A DNA stretch of 64,000 bases from the NCBI GenBank assembly GCA_900112325.1, contig FOLJ01000001.1:487217-551216 (forward strand), written 5' to 3'. The DNA comes from Micromonospora sediminimaris (GTDB lineage: Bacteria; Actinomycetota; Actinomycetes; Mycobacteriales; Micromonosporaceae). The position numbers were made by a program, and so were the translations under genes. Below the pieces are notes generated by a model, which searched no databases, was not told where the DNA came from, and saw only the letters and a program-made list of their open reading frames with translations. Below are positions 54,858-63,917 of this stretch, piece after piece; position 1 is the stretch's first letter, and each line of letters begins with the position of its first letter.

Positions 54858-55490
54858 AACCTCCGGCACCGGCCGACCCGACGGCTCACCCACCTGTTCG
54901 TCGGGCTCGTCCTCTACGGCTTCAGCATGGCGCTGATGATCCGCTCCGGGCTCGGGCTGAACCCGTGGGACGTCTTCCACCAGGGGCTGTCCCGACTGAC
55001 CGGCCTGAGCATGGGCACCGTGGTCATCGCGGTGGGCGCGCTGGTGCTGCTGGCCTGGATCCCGCTGCGCCAACGCCCCGGCCTCGGCACCGTCGCCAAC
55101 GTGGTGGTGATCGGCCTGGCGGTCGACGCGACCCTGGCCCTGCTGCCACCCGGAGGGCCACTTGCGCTGCGAATCGTCCTGCTGGTCGTCGGGATCGTCG
55201 GCAACGGCGCGGCCACCGCGCTCTACCTCGGCGCTCGACTCGGCCCCGGCCCCCGCGACGGGTTGATGACCGGCCTGGTCGCCCGCCGCCCCGGCCGGTC
55301 GCTACGCCTGGTCCGCACCATCATCGAGGTCGGCGTGCTGGCCGTGGGAGCGCTGCTCGGCGGCACGGTCGGCATCGGCACCATCGCCTACGCGCTGACC
55401 ATCGGACCACTGGCCCAACTGTTCCTGCCGCTGTTCGACGTCGCCGAACCGAACCCACCGGCCCGGATCGAGCCGGCCCCGGCGACCTGA
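54849..55490 (+). CDS. YczE-like membrane protein
   Basis: A 213-residue protein with five to six membrane spans in the YitT/YczE group: LTHLFVGLVLYGFSMALMIRSGLGLNPWDVFHQGL, then VVIAVGALVLLAW and others. The pairing of yczE with a divergent MocR gene is conserved in Bacillus and actinobacteria, so an amino-compound or vitamin B6-linked transport role is likely but unproven. The ATG at 54849 sits inside the operator region; a GTG two codons upstream (54843) is possible. No clear ribosome site. Confidence 0.9.
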   Translation: MIGNLRHRPTRRLTHLFVGLVLYGFSMALMIRSGLGLNPWDVFHQGLSRLTGLSMGTVVIAVGALVLLAWIPLRQRPGLGTVANVVVIGLAVDATLALLPPGGPLALRIVLLVVGIVGNGAATALYLGARLGPGPRDGLMTGLVARRPGRSLRLVRTIIEVGVLAVGALLGGTVGIGTIAYALTIGPLAQLFLPLFDVAEPNPPARIEPAPAT

Positions 55491-55633
55491 CGACCACCCA
55501 GCGCCACCGCCACATACCGGATCGGGCCGCTTCCGTCCACCCACATCGACTGTCGGCAATCATGATGCCACTCACGGTCGCAGTGCGACGGTCGGTGTTT
55601 TCCTGGAGGCGGGTCGCCCGGCAGAATCTCCGC

Positions 55634-56095
55634 ATGGGGGACAACGCCTGGCGTCGTACCGACGCATGGATCTTCGTCTCGCTGGTGATCGCCAGCGGCG
55701 CCGGACGCCACCGACGGTCCACGACCACTCGCCGCCCCGAGGGGGTACGCCTCGCCGACGTGCTCTCCACGGCCGACCATCTCGACCGCAGCATCCCCGA
55801 TCGGCACGACATCGAGGAGGCGATCCGCCGGTTGCTCGGTGCCGGGCTGGTCGACGTCTCCGACGGCTGGTTCCGGATCACGCCCGACGGCGAGCACCTG
55901 TGGCGCTCACGGCCGAGCGCCGGGCTGGCCACCACCGTCGACACCGTGCAGGGGGTGCTCAGTCGCCGGCACGCGCCCGGCACCGCGGACTGGCACCTCG
56001 ACGAGCAGGAGCACGCCGCCGCCGTGCAGGAGTACCTGGTGCGATCCATCCCGATGCCCCGACGCTCCCCCGAGGGACACTCCGGCCGCGGTTGA
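55634..56095 (+). CDS. Hypothetical winged-helix-like protein
   Basis: A 153-residue protein with no certain family. The central region RLADVLSTADHLDRSIPDRHDIEEAIRRLLGAGLVDVSDGWFRITPDG looks like a winged-helix domain (helices then a beta wing). The C-terminal part is charged and may bind a partner. Start ATG 55634 has no ribosome site. It converges on hisF with 66 bp between the stops. Regulation of anything nearby is not shown. Confidence 0.68.
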   Translation: MGDNAWRRTDAWIFVSLVIASGAGRHRRSTTTRRPEGVRLADVLSTADHLDRSIPDRHDIEEAIRRLLGAGLVDVSDGWFRITPDGEHLWRSRPSAGLATTVDTVQGVLSRRHAPGTADWHLDEQEHAAAVQEYLVRSIPMPRRSPEGHSGRG

Positions 56096-56161
56096 CCCCC
56101 GCGCCGTCGACCGCCGCGGCCGACAGGATGCGACCCACCGGCCGCAGCGCCCTGATCGGCG

Positions 56162-56929
56162 TCAGCGCACCGGATGACCGGCGCCGCGCAGCACGTCCTT
56201 GACCTCCGCCACGGTCAGCTCCCCGAAGTGGAACACACTGGCGGCCAGCACCGCGTCGGCGCCGGCACCGATCGCCGGAGGGAAGTGGGCCGCCGCACCG
56301 GCACCCCCGCTCGCCACCACCGGGACATCGACGACCCGGCGTACCGCGCCGATGAGCTCCAGATCGAACCCGGCCTTCGTGCCGTCGGCGTCCATCGAGT
56401 TGAGCAGAATCTCACCCGCGCCCAGCTCGGCGCCGCGCCGCGCCCATTCCACGGCGTCCAGCCCGGTGCCGCGCCGCCCGCCGTGGGTGGTCACCTCGAA
56501 GCCGCTGGCAGTGGTGCCCGCCGGTGCGCGGCGCACGTCGAGCGAGAGCACCAGCACCTGCCGACCGAACCGCTCCGCGATCTCCGCGAGCAGCTCCGGC
56601 CGGGCGATCGCCGCCGTGTTGACCCCGATCTTGTCGGCTCCGGCGCGCAGCAGGGTGTCCACGTCCGCCACCGTCCGCACCCCGCCGCCGACGGTCAGCG
56701 GGATGAAGACCGACTCCGCCGTACGCCGGACCACGTCCAGCATCGTCCCCCGGTCGCTCGACGAGGCGGTGACGTCGAGGAAGGTCAACTCGTCGGCGCC
56801 CGCGCGGTCGTACGCGGCAGCCAACTCCACGGGGTCGCCCGCGTCCCGCAGGTCGAGAAAGTTGACGCCCTTGACCACCCGTCCCGCGTCCACGTCGAGA
56901 CAGGGGATCACCCGCACCGCCACCGTCAT
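56162..56929 (-). CDS. hisF: Imidazole glycerol phosphate synthase cyclase subunit
   Basis: A 255-residue TIM barrel that takes ammonia from HisH and makes imidazole glycerol phosphate and AICAR. Active-site Asp is in [15 protein letters not shown], the second in [15 protein letters not shown]. Phosphate-binding motifs are [10 protein letters not shown] and [11 protein letters not shown]. It is separated from hisH and hisA by an oxidoreductase gene and seems to have its own leaderless promoter: a -10 TAGGCT lies 6 bp upstream of the ATG. Confidence 0.97.
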   Translation of the reverse strand: MTVAVRVIPCLDVDAGRVVKGVNFLDLRDAGDPVELAAAYDRAGADELTFLDVTASSSDRGTMLDVVRRTAESVFIPLTVGGGVRTVADVDTLLRAGADKIGVNTAAIARPELLAEIAERFGRQVLVLSLDVRRAPAGTTASGFEVTTHGGRRGTGLDAVEWARRGAELGAGEILLNSMDADGTKAGFDLELIGAVRRVVDVPVVASGGAGAAAHFPPAIGAGADAVLAASVFHFGELTVAEVKDVLRGAGHPVR

Positions 56930-56935
56930 GCGACG

Positions 56936-56941
56936 AGCCTA
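56936..56941 (-). promoter_or_regulatory. -10 box of a leaderless hisF promoter
   Basis: TAGGCT on the minus strand lies 6 bp ahead of the hisF ATG and no ribosome site is present. It suggests that hisF is transcribed separately from the hisD-A block. Confidence 0.4.
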
Positions 56942-56996
56942 TCGCCGCCCGTACGGCCTGCGCCGGCCCGACCGGGGCGACGGGGTGCGCCGCCGG

Positions 56997-57995
56997 TCAC
57001 AGCCGCACCAGCATCTTGCCGAGGTTCTCCCCCCGCAGCAGGCCGAGGAAGGCCGCCGGGGCGTTCTCCAGGCCGTCGACGATCGTCTCGTCGTACGCCA
57101 GCGTGCCGTCGCGCAGCCACCCGGAGACCTCCCGCACGAACTGCTCCCGCAGGTGGCCGTGATCGTTGACCAGGAAGCCGCGCAGGGTCAGCCGCTTACC
57201 GATCACCTGGGCCAGGTTGCGTGGGGCGGCCGGCGCCTCGGTGTCGTTGTACTGCGCGATCATGCCGCAGATCGCCGCCCGACCGTGCAGGTTCATCGAC
57301 GAGATGGCCGCCTCCAGGTGCTCGCCGCCGACGTTGTCGAAGTAGACGTCGACGCCGTCGGGGGCAGCGGCCCGCAGCAGGTCGCGTACCGGGCCGTCGT
57401 GGTAGTCGAACGCGTCGTCGAAGCCGAGCGCTCGCAGTCGCTCGACCTTCGCCGCCGATCCGGCGCTGCCGACCACCCGGCCCGCACCGCGGAGCCGGGC
57501 GATCTGGCCGACCATGCTGCCGACCGCGCCGGCCGCCCCGGAGACGAAGACCGTCTCGCCCGGACGCATCGCGGCCACCTCAAGCAGCCCGGCGTACGCG
57601 GTCAGCCCGGTCATCCCCAGCACACCGAGGTACGCGGTCACCGGCGCGAGACCCGGCTCGACCTTGCGGGCCGCCTTCGCCTCGACCAGCGCGTAGTCCC
57701 GCCAGCCGAGACCGTGCAGCACGGTGTCACCCGGGGCGAACCCGTCGGCCTCGCCGCCGACCACCTCACCGACCGCCCCGCCGTCCAGCGGCGCGTCCAG
57801 GGCGAACGGCGGCACGTAGGACCGCACGTCGTTCATCCGCCCGCGCATGTACGGATCCACCGACATGTACCGGTTGCGGACCAGCAGCTGCCCCGGGCCG
57901 GGCGTGGGCACCTCGGCGGTGACGAGCCGGAAATTGTCCTCGGTGGGCCAGCCCTGCGGGCGCGAGGCCAGCTGGATCTCACGGTTGGTGGGCAC
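56997..57995 (-). CDS. Zinc-independent MDR oxidoreductase
   Basis: A 332-residue NADP-dependent enzyme of the CurA/prostaglandin reductase branch. RNRYMSVDPYMRGRM at the N-terminus is typical, the nucleotide loop is VFVSGAAGAVGSMVGQIA, and DNVGGEHLEAA follows. No zinc-binding Cys/His cluster. It reduces activated double bonds in small molecules. The GTG at 57995 follows AAAGGACAC. It is inserted between hisA and hisF, and has no obvious role in histidine synthesis. Confidence 0.92.
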   Translation of the reverse strand: MPTNREIQLASRPQGWPTEDNFRLVTAEVPTPGPGQLLVRNRYMSVDPYMRGRMNDVRSYVPPFALDAPLDGGAVGEVVGGEADGFAPGDTVLHGLGWRDYALVEAKAARKVEPGLAPVTAYLGVLGMTGLTAYAGLLEVAAMRPGETVFVSGAAGAVGSMVGQIARLRGAGRVVGSAGSAAKVERLRALGFDDAFDYHDGPVRDLLRAAAPDGVDVYFDNVGGEHLEAAISSMNLHGRAAICGMIAQYNDTEAPAAPRNLAQVIGKRLTLRGFLVNDHGHLREQFVREVSGWLRDGTLAYDETIVDGLENAPAAFLGLLRGENLGKMLVRL

Positions 57996-58049
57996 GGGAG
58001 TGTCCTTTCTCTGCCGTCGGGGCGATGGCGCGACCGGGCCTCGGCCCGA

Positions 58050-58775
58050 TCACGGGTTGGCCAGGACCGCCAGAGCCTCAGCCACGGTGAACGCCTCCGC
58101 GTAGAGCGCCTTGCCGGCGATGACGCCCTCCACGCCGACCGGCTCCAGGGTGGCCAGCGCCCGCAGGTCGTCCAGGGTGGAGACGCCGCCGGAGGCGATC
58201 ACCGGAGCGTCGGTACGGGCGCACACCTCGCGCAGCAGGTCCAGGTTCGGCCCCCGCATGGTGCCGTCCTTGGTGATGTCGGTGACCACGTACCGAGAGG
58301 CACCGGCCTTGTCGAGCCGCTCCAGCACCTCGTACAGGTCGCCGCCGTCGCGGGTCCAGCCCCGGGCCGCCAGGGTCCGGCCGCGTACATCCAGCCCGAT
58401 CGCGACCCGATCGCCGTACTCCGCGCAGACCCGGTCGCACCACTGCGGGTCCTCCAGCGCGGCGGTGCCGATGTTCACCCGCTCGGCACCGGTGGCCAAC
58501 GCGGCCCGCAACGAGGCGTCGTCCCGGATGCCACCGGACAGCTCCACCCGCACGTCGAGACGGCGCACCACCTCGGCGAGCAGCTCGGCGTTGCTGCCCC
58601 GGCCGAAGGCGGCATCGAGATCGACCAGGTGGATCCACTCGGCGCCGTCGCGCTGCCACGCCAGCGCGGCCTCCAGCGGGTCGCCGTAGGTGGTCTCGCT
58701 GCCCGCGGCGCCCTGCACGAGCCGGACGGCCTGGCCGTCGGCGACGTCCACGGCGGGCAACAGGGTGAGGCTCAT
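58050..58775 (-). CDS. hisA: HisA/PriA phosphoribosyl isomerase
   Basis: A 241-residue TIM barrel. In actinobacteria PriA isomerises both ProFAR (histidine) and PRA (tryptophan). Visible motifs are [46 protein letters not shown], and [18 protein letters not shown]. The active-site Asps are in AVDVAD and DITKDG. No separate trpF is seen in the window, consistent with a double role. The ATG at 58775 is followed closely by the family's start [11 protein letters not shown]. It lies 54 bp upstream of the MDR gene. Confidence 0.95.
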   Translation of the reverse strand: MSLTLLPAVDVADGQAVRLVQGAAGSETTYGDPLEAALAWQRDGAEWIHLVDLDAAFGRGSNAELLAEVVRRLDVRVELSGGIRDDASLRAALATGAERVNIGTAALEDPQWCDRVCAEYGDRVAIGLDVRGRTLAARGWTRDGGDLYEVLERLDKAGASRYVVTDITKDGTMRGPNLDLLREVCARTDAPVIASGGVSTLDDLRALATLEPVGVEGVIAGKALYAEAFTVAEALAVLANP

Positions 58776-58797
58776 GTGTCTTGTCCCTCTCGCATGG

Positions 58798-59118
58798 TCA
58801 ACGGCGGTCCAGGGCGATCACCACGATCACCGGCAGGACGAGCAGCAGTAGCAGGATCAGCCCGACCCGCAGCGCCAGATCGGGCACGAGCACCCAGATG
58901 AGGGTGATCGCCGCCAGGGTGAGCGCCACGATCGTGGCCCGCTCTCCCCGGGAGTATCGCGGCAACCGGCCGGTGCGGCCACGACGCACCGCCGGCACCA
59001 CCCGGCGGACCAACGCCCGACGGCGGGCCCGACGGGCGGTGGCCCGCTCGCGCAGCACCCGCTGCCGGGCCGCCTCCGCCTCGCGGGCCGCCCGGCGCTG
59101 GGCCCGTTCCTTGCTCAC
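58798..59118 (-). CDS. Small basic membrane protein in his operon
   Basis: A 106-residue protein of unknown function. The first 55 residues are Arg/Ala-rich ([29 protein letters not shown]) and likely cytoplasmic helix. Two spans follow: [18 protein letters not shown] and [18 protein letters not shown]. The GTG at 59118 follows GGGAGGCACA. It sits between hisH (30 bp) and hisA (22 bp) and is surely co-transcribed with them. Confidence 0.8.
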   Translation of the reverse strand: MSKERAQRRAAREAEAARQRVLRERATARRARRRALVRRVVPAVRRGRTGRLPRYSRGERATIVALTLAAITLIWVLVPDLALRVGLILLLLLVLPVIVVIALDRR

Positions 59119-59148
59119 TGTGCCTCCCGGCGGGTGCGCCCCACCGGC

Positions 59149-59820
59149 TCAGTCACCGGCCGGCACGGTGGCCAGCCAGTTGCGCAGCAACGCGGCACCG
59201 GTCTCGGCGGACTTCTCGGGGTGGAACTGGGCGGCCGACAGCGCGCCGCGTTCCACCGCCGCGACGAAGTCACAGTCGTGGTGGGCCGTGGTCACCCGGG
59301 CCCCGGACGCCGTCAACGCGGCGGCGTCGCCGACAGCGTACGAGTGGACGAAGTAGAACCGGCTGTCGGCGGGCAGGCCGGCGAAGAGCACCGAGCCGAC
59401 CGGCGCCTGCACGGTGTTCCAGCCCATGTGCGGCAGCCGGGCGGCGGCGAGCCGGGTGACCGAGCCCGGCAGCAGTCCCAGCCCCTTGGTCACCACCCCG
59501 TGCTCGTCGCCGGACTCGAAGAGGATCTGCATGCCGACGCAGATGCCCAGCACCGGGCGGCCGGCGGCGACCCGCCCGGCGATCACCGGCCCGGCACCGA
59601 TCGCCTCGATGCCGGCCACGCAGGCGGCGAAGGCGCCCACTCCGGGAACCACCAGGCCGTCGGCGTCGGCCGCGGCGGCGAGATCACCGGTGACCACCAC
59701 GTCGGCGCCGGCCGCGGCCAGCGCCCGCTCGGCGGAGCGCAGGTTACCCGAGCCGTAGTCGAGCACCACGATTCGACGCCGTCCACCGGGGGCCGCCCCG
59801 CCGTCGGGTCGGCCGGTCAT
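59149..59820 (-). CDS. hisH: Imidazole glycerol phosphate synthase glutaminase subunit
   Basis: A 223-residue class I glutamine amidotransferase that supplies ammonia to HisF. The nucleophile Cys is in VLGICVGMQILFESG and the His and Glu are in the last block, QFHPEKSAETGAALL. The start RIVVLDYGSGNLRS is standard, preceded by a 15-residue disordered extension. Its ATG overlaps the 60-residue membrane protein gene by 4 bp. Confidence 0.96.
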   Translation of the reverse strand: MTGRPDGGAAPGGRRRIVVLDYGSGNLRSAERALAAAGADVVVTGDLAAAADADGLVVPGVGAFAACVAGIEAIGAGPVIAGRVAAGRPVLGICVGMQILFESGDEHGVVTKGLGLLPGSVTRLAAARLPHMGWNTVQAPVGSVLFAGLPADSRFYFVHSYAVGDAAALTASGARVTTAHHDCDFVAAVERGALSAAQFHPEKSAETGAALLRNWLATVPAGD

Positions 59821-59999
59821 GACCCGTCCCCCGGCAGCAGCCAGAGCACCCCCGCGGCGGTGGCCAGCACGGCCAGCAGCGCGGTGACGACCACCGCGCC
59901 GCGGGGCGCACCCTGCCGGTGCAGGGACAACGCCCCGCCGACAAGCACGCCGGCCAGGATCAACAGCAACGTGGGCAGGATGCCGCTCACCGGCGACAC
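59817..59999 (-). CDS. Very small membrane protein in his operon
   Basis: A 60-residue protein with two membrane spans (ILPTLLLILAGVLVGGAL and VVTALLAVLATAAGVLWLL) and a short loop LHRQGAPRGA. No family recognised. The GTG at 59999 follows GGCGGAG; the gene overlaps hisH by 4 bp and lies 25 bp past hisB. Its place in the operon suggests co-expression, but no link to histidine synthesis is known. Confidence 0.75.
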   Translation of the reverse strand: MSPVSGILPTLLLILAGVLVGGALSLHRQGAPRGAVVVTALLAVLATAAGVLWLLPGDGS

Positions 60000-60024
60000 C
60001 TCCGCCGCGCCGTACCCGGGCCCG

Positions 60025-60636
60025 TCACAACGCCCCCTTGGTGCTGGGAATCGCCCCGCCCGCCGTCGGGTCCACCGCGGTGGCCTCCCGCAGCGCCCGG
60101 GACACCGCCTTGAACTGCGCCTCGACCACGTGGTGGGCGTCCGGATGCCCGCCGGGCCGGGCCGCCCGCAACACGTCCACGTGCAGCGTGATCCGGGCCG
60201 CCTGGCCGAAGGACTCCCAGATGTGCCGGGTCATGCTTGTCGGATACACCGGACCGATGTACGGCGCCAGGGCCGGCTCGTCGTGCACCACGTACGGCCG
60301 GCCGGAGAGGTCCACGGCCGCCCGGACCAGCACCTCGTCCATCGGCACGGTGGCCGAACCGTACCGGCGGATGCCGGCCTTGTCGCCCAGCGCCTGGTCG
60401 AACGCGGCACCGAGGGCCAGCGCGGTGTCCTCCATCGTGTGGTGCGCGTCGATCTCCAGGTCACCCACGGTGCGCACGGTCAGGTCGAAGCCACCGTGCC
60501 GGGCGATCTGGTGCAGCATGTGGTCGTAGAAACCGACCCCGGTGCTGATCTCGGCCACTCCGGTGCCGTCGAGGTCGACCTCGACCAGGACCTTGGTCTC
60601 CTTGGTGATCCGCTCCACCCGGGCGGTCCGGCTCAT
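60025..60636 (-). CDS. hisB: Imidazoleglycerol-phosphate dehydratase
   Basis: A 203-residue Mn-dependent dehydratase. Metal-binding motifs are [17 protein letters not shown] and [40 protein letters not shown] is also conserved. Only the dehydratase domain is present, with no HisB phosphatase fusion as in E. coli. The ATG overlaps the hisC stop by 4 bp. Confidence 0.97.
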   Translation of the reverse strand: MSRTARVERITKETKVLVEVDLDGTGVAEISTGVGFYDHMLHQIARHGGFDLTVRTVGDLEIDAHHTMEDTALALGAAFDQALGDKAGIRRYGSATVPMDEVLVRAAVDLSGRPYVVHDEPALAPYIGPVYPTSMTRHIWESFGQAARITLHVDVLRAARPGGHPDAHHVVEAQFKAVSRALREATAVDPTAGGAIPSTKGAL

Positions 60637-61754
60637 GATGTGCCTTTCGTCGGTCGCGGCTGCGGGGCGATGGAACCCTCGCGCTGAATACTGTCCACGG
60701 CGGCCAGGAAGGCGTCGGTCTCGGCCCGGGTGCCGGCGGTGACCCGCAGCCAGCCGGGCAGGCCGACGTCACGTACCAGCACGCCGTGCGCCAGCAGCGT
60801 CCGCCAGGCCACCGACTGGTCTCCGCCCACCTCGTACAACACGAAGTTGGCGTCGCTGTCGGCGACCCGCAGGCCACGGCGGCGCAGTTCACTGACGATG
60901 CGGTCGCGCTGCTCGGCGATCTCGACGACCGTGCCGAGCAGGGCTTCGCAGTGCGCCAGCGCGGCCCGGGCGGCGGCCTGGGTGAGTGCGGAGAGGTGGT
61001 ACGGCAGGCGGACCAGTTGCACCGCCGCCACCACCGCCGGATCGGCGGCCAGGTAGCCCAGCCGACCCCCGGCGAACCCGAACGCCTTGCTCATCGTCCG
61101 GGTGACCACCAGCCGTGGGTGCCCGGGCAGCATCGACAGGGCGCTGACCGTGCCCGGCCGGGCGAACTCCGCGTACGCCTCGTCGACGACCACCATCCCC
61201 GGAGCGACGCGCAGCACCGCGCCGATCACCGCCGGGTCGAGCGCGGTGCCGGTGGGATTGTTCGGCGAGCAGAGGAAGACCACGTCCGGCCGGTGCTCGC
61301 GGACCTGCTCGACCGCCTCGTCGGCGGTGAGCGCGAAGTCGGCGCCCCGGCGGGCCGGCACCCACCGGGTGCCCGTGCCGAGCGCCAACAGCGGATGCAT
61401 CGAGTACGCCGGGGTGAACCCGAGCGCGCTGCGTCCCGGCCCGGCGAACGCCTGGAGCAGCTGCTGCTGGACCTCGTTGGAACCGTTGGCCGCCCACACC
61501 CCGTCGGCGGTGAGCCCGTGGCCGAGGTACCCGGCCAGGTCGGCCCGCAACGCCAGCGCGTCCCGGTCGGGGTAGCGGTTGAGGTCGCGCAGCTCCGCCG
61601 CGAGGGCCTTGCCGATCGCCTCGGCCACCGCCTCCGGCAGCGGGTGGGAGTTCTCGTTGGTGTTCAGCCGCACCGGCACGTCGAGCTGCGGCGCACCGTA
61701 CGGCGACAGCCCCCGCAGATCGTCACGGATCGGCAGGTCGGCCAACCCGGTCAT
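60633..61754 (-). CDS. hisC: Histidinol-phosphate aminotransferase
   Basis: A 373-residue PLP aminotransferase. The PLP lysine is in [16 protein letters not shown], the substrate/cofactor segment is [11 protein letters not shown], and [10 protein letters not shown] is the Asp/Tyr block. The start fits [25 protein letters not shown]. The ATG overlaps the hisD stop by 4 bp, so hisD-C-B are translationally coupled. Confidence 0.97.
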   Translation of the reverse strand: MTGLADLPIRDDLRGLSPYGAPQLDVPVRLNTNENSHPLPEAVAEAIGKALAAELRDLNRYPDRDALALRADLAGYLGHGLTADGVWAANGSNEVQQQLLQAFAGPGRSALGFTPAYSMHPLLALGTGTRWVPARRGADFALTADEAVEQVREHRPDVVFLCSPNNPTGTALDPAVIGAVLRVAPGMVVVDEAYAEFARPGTVSALSMLPGHPRLVVTRTMSKAFGFAGGRLGYLAADPAVVAAVQLVRLPYHLSALTQAAARAALAHCEALLGTVVEIAEQRDRIVSELRRRGLRVADSDANFVLYEVGGDQSVAWRTLLAHGVLVRDVGLPGWLRVTAGTRAETDAFLAAVDSIQREGSIAPQPRPTKGTS

Positions 61755-63109
61755 GTGGTCGCCCCGGTCTGCGACTGCGGCGCCGGGGGTCGGGAAGCAC
61801 CGGGAACCCGGGCAATGACGGCCTCGCCGTGCGCCGGCAGATCCTCCACGTTCGCCAGGGTCACCACGTGGCCGGCGACCTCCCGCAGCGCCTCCTCGGT
61901 GTACTCCACCACGTGCACGCCGCGCAGGAACGACTGCACCGACAGCCCGGACGAGTGCCGGGCGCATCCCCCGGTGGGCAGCACGTGGTTGGAGCCGGCG
62001 CAGTAGTCGCCAAGCGACACCGGCGAGTACGCGCCCACGAAGACCGCGCCGGCATTGCGTACCCGCATCGCCCACTGACGGGCGTCGGCGGTCTGGATCT
62101 CCAGGTGCTCGGCCGCGTACGCGTCGACCACCCGCAGGCCCGCCGTCAGGTCGTCGACGAGCACCACGCCGCTCTGCTCGCCGCCCAGCGCGGTGCCGAC
62201 CCGCTCGGCGTGCTTGGTGGCCGGCACCAGTCGGGCCAGTTCCCGATTCACCGCGTCGGCCAGGGCGACCGACGGGGTGACCAGCACACTGGCCGCGAGA
62301 GGGTCGTGCTCGGCCTGACTGATCAGGTCGGCGGCGACGTGCACCGGGTCGGCGGTGTCGTCGGCCAGGATCGCGATCTCGGTCGGGCCGGCCTCCGCGT
62401 CGATGCCGACCACCCCGCGCAGCAGCCGCTTCGCGGCGGTGACCCAGATGTTTCCCGGGCCGGTGATCATGTCGACCGGTGCGCAGTGCGCGCTGCCGGC
62501 GGCGTCGGCGGCACAGCCGTACGCCAGCATCGCCACGGCCTGGGCGCCGCCGACGGCGTACACCTCGTCGACGCCGAGCAGCGCGCAGGCGGCGAGCACC
62601 CGCGGATCGGGCAGGCCGCCGTTGTCCTTCTGCGGCGGGCTGGCCACCACCAGCGACCGGACGCCGGCCGCCTGGGCGGGCACCACGTTCATCACCACGG
62701 TCGACGGGTACATCGCCAGCCCACCGGGGACGTAGAGACCGACCCGGTCGACCGGGATCCACCGCTCGGTGACCGTGCCGCCGGGCACCACCTGGGTGGT
62801 GTGGTCGACCCGTCGCTGATCGGCGTGCACCCGCCGGGCCCGGCTGATCGACTCCAGCAGCGCAGCACGGACCTGGTCGTCCAGCGTGCCCTCCGCCGCC
62901 GCGATGGCCTCCGCCGGCACCCGCAGCACCTCGGGGGCGATCCCGTCGAACCGCTCGCTGGCCTCGCGGACCGCCGGATATCCATGCTCGCGCACCGCCG
63001 TGACGATCGGGCGGATGCGCTCGACCGCCACCGAGACGTCCAGCTGGGCACGAGGCAGCAGGTGGCGCGGGTCACGCACGCCACCGCGCAGGTCGATCCG
63101 GTTCAACAC
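61751..63109 (-). CDS. hisD: Histidinol dehydrogenase
   Basis: A 452-residue NAD-dependent zinc enzyme that oxidises L-histidinol to histidine. Visible motifs are [58 protein letters not shown], and EHLEIQT with [13 protein letters not shown]. The GTG at 63109 is chosen because a -10-like TAGACT lies 7 bp upstream, typical of a leaderless transcript; the open frame to 63181 is a shadow. It is the first gene of the his operon. Confidence 0.96.
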   Translation of the reverse strand: MLNRIDLRGGVRDPRHLLPRAQLDVSVAVERIRPIVTAVREHGYPAVREASERFDGIAPEVLRVPAEAIAAAEGTLDDQVRAALLESISRARRVHADQRRVDHTTQVVPGGTVTERWIPVDRVGLYVPGGLAMYPSTVVMNVVPAQAAGVRSLVVASPPQKDNGGLPDPRVLAACALLGVDEVYAVGGAQAVAMLAYGCAADAAGSAHCAPVDMITGPGNIWVTAAKRLLRGVVGIDAEAGPTEIAILADDTADPVHVAADLISQAEHDPLAASVLVTPSVALADAVNRELARLVPATKHAERVGTALGGEQSGVVLVDDLTAGLRVVDAYAAEHLEIQTADARQWAMRVRNAGAVFVGAYSPVSLGDYCAGSNHVLPTGGCARHSSGLSVQSFLRGVHVVEYTEEALREVAGHVVTLANVEDLPAHGEAVIARVPGASRPPAPQSQTGATT

Positions 63110-63116
63110 GCCTGCG

Positions 63117-63122
63117 AGTCTA
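63117..63122 (-). promoter_or_regulatory. -10 box of a leaderless his operon promoter
   Basis: TAGACT on the minus strand lies 7 bp before the hisD GTG, with no ribosome site. This is the first promoter of the his operon. No clear -35 sequence is seen. Confidence 0.45.
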
Positions 63123-63202
63123 GGCGGCCCTCCGTCGGGCCGACCGCGCCGTCCGCTGTCCGGGACGGTGAGCCGGGACACGCCACCGCCCGCCGATCGG
63201 GC

Positions 63203-63208
63203 TACGCT
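63203..63208 (+). promoter_or_regulatory. -10 box of a leaderless promoter
   Basis: TACGCT lies 7 bp upstream of the GTG of the Lon-domain gene. It is back-to-back with the hisD box, 80 bp apart, suggesting two divergent leaderless transcripts. Confidence 0.45.
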
Positions 63209-63215
63209 TGATCAC

Positions 63216-63917
63216 GTGACCGCACGGCTGCCGGTGTTCCCGCTCGCCACGGTGCTCTTCCCGGGGCTGGTACTGCCGCTGCACATCTTCGAGGAGCGCT
63301 ACCGCGCGCTGGTCCGACACCTCGTCGCGCTGCCCGAGGGCGCACCACGCGAGTTCGGGGTGGTGGCCATCCGCCGTGGCTGGGAAGTCGCCTCCGGTGC
63401 CGGCCAGGACATGTCCGGCAGCGGCGAGGTCACCCTGCACGAGGTGGGTTGCACCGCCGAACTGCGGCAGGTCACCGAGCTGGATGACGGAGGCTTCGAC
63501 ATCGTCACCGTGGGGCGGCGTCGCTTCCGGATGGGCGACGTCGACCGGACTTCCGCGCCGTACCTGACCGCCGAGGTGCAGTGGTTGCCCGAGCCGGACG
63601 GCCCGGACGAAACCGCCGATCTGCTGGCGGCCCGGGTGATCGCTGTCTTCCGGCAGTACCTGGGCCTGATCCGAGCCGAGGCCGGTCAGCTCACCGAGCA
63701 GCTGCCCGAGGACGCGACGGTGCTGTCCCACCTGGTCGCCGCGACCGCGGCGCTGACGTTGACCGACCGCCAGCGCCTACTCGCCATCGACGGCACGGCG
63801 GCCCGGCTGCGCGCCGAACTGCACCTGCTCAACCGCGAGGCGGCGCTGCTTCGCCAGGTGCGGGCGGTTCCGGTGCCGTTGGCGGAGTTGGCCTCGCCCC
63901 CGCCGGCCCCGAACTGA
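63216..63917 (+). CDS. Lon substrate-binding-domain protein
   Basis: A 233-residue protein with a Lon N-terminal (LAN) domain only: LPVFPLATVLFPGLVLPLHIFEERYRALV at the start, then GVVAIRRGWEV and RFRMGDV. No ATPase or protease domain is present, so it may bind substrates or a partner. The C-terminal helices (LRAELHLLNREAALLRQVRAV) are amphipathic. GTG 63216 is chosen from the -10 box 7 bp before it. The 83 bp after the stop (63918-64000) show no assignable gene. Confidence 0.9.
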   Translation: MTARLPVFPLATVLFPGLVLPLHIFEERYRALVRHLVALPEGAPREFGVVAIRRGWEVASGAGQDMSGSGEVTLHEVGCTAELRQVTELDDGGFDIVTVGRRRFRMGDVDRTSAPYLTAEVQWLPEPDGPDETADLLAARVIAVFRQYLGLIRAEAGQLTEQLPEDATVLSHLVAATAALTLTDRQRLLAIDGTAARLRAELHLLNREAALLRQVRAVPVPLAELASPPPAPN

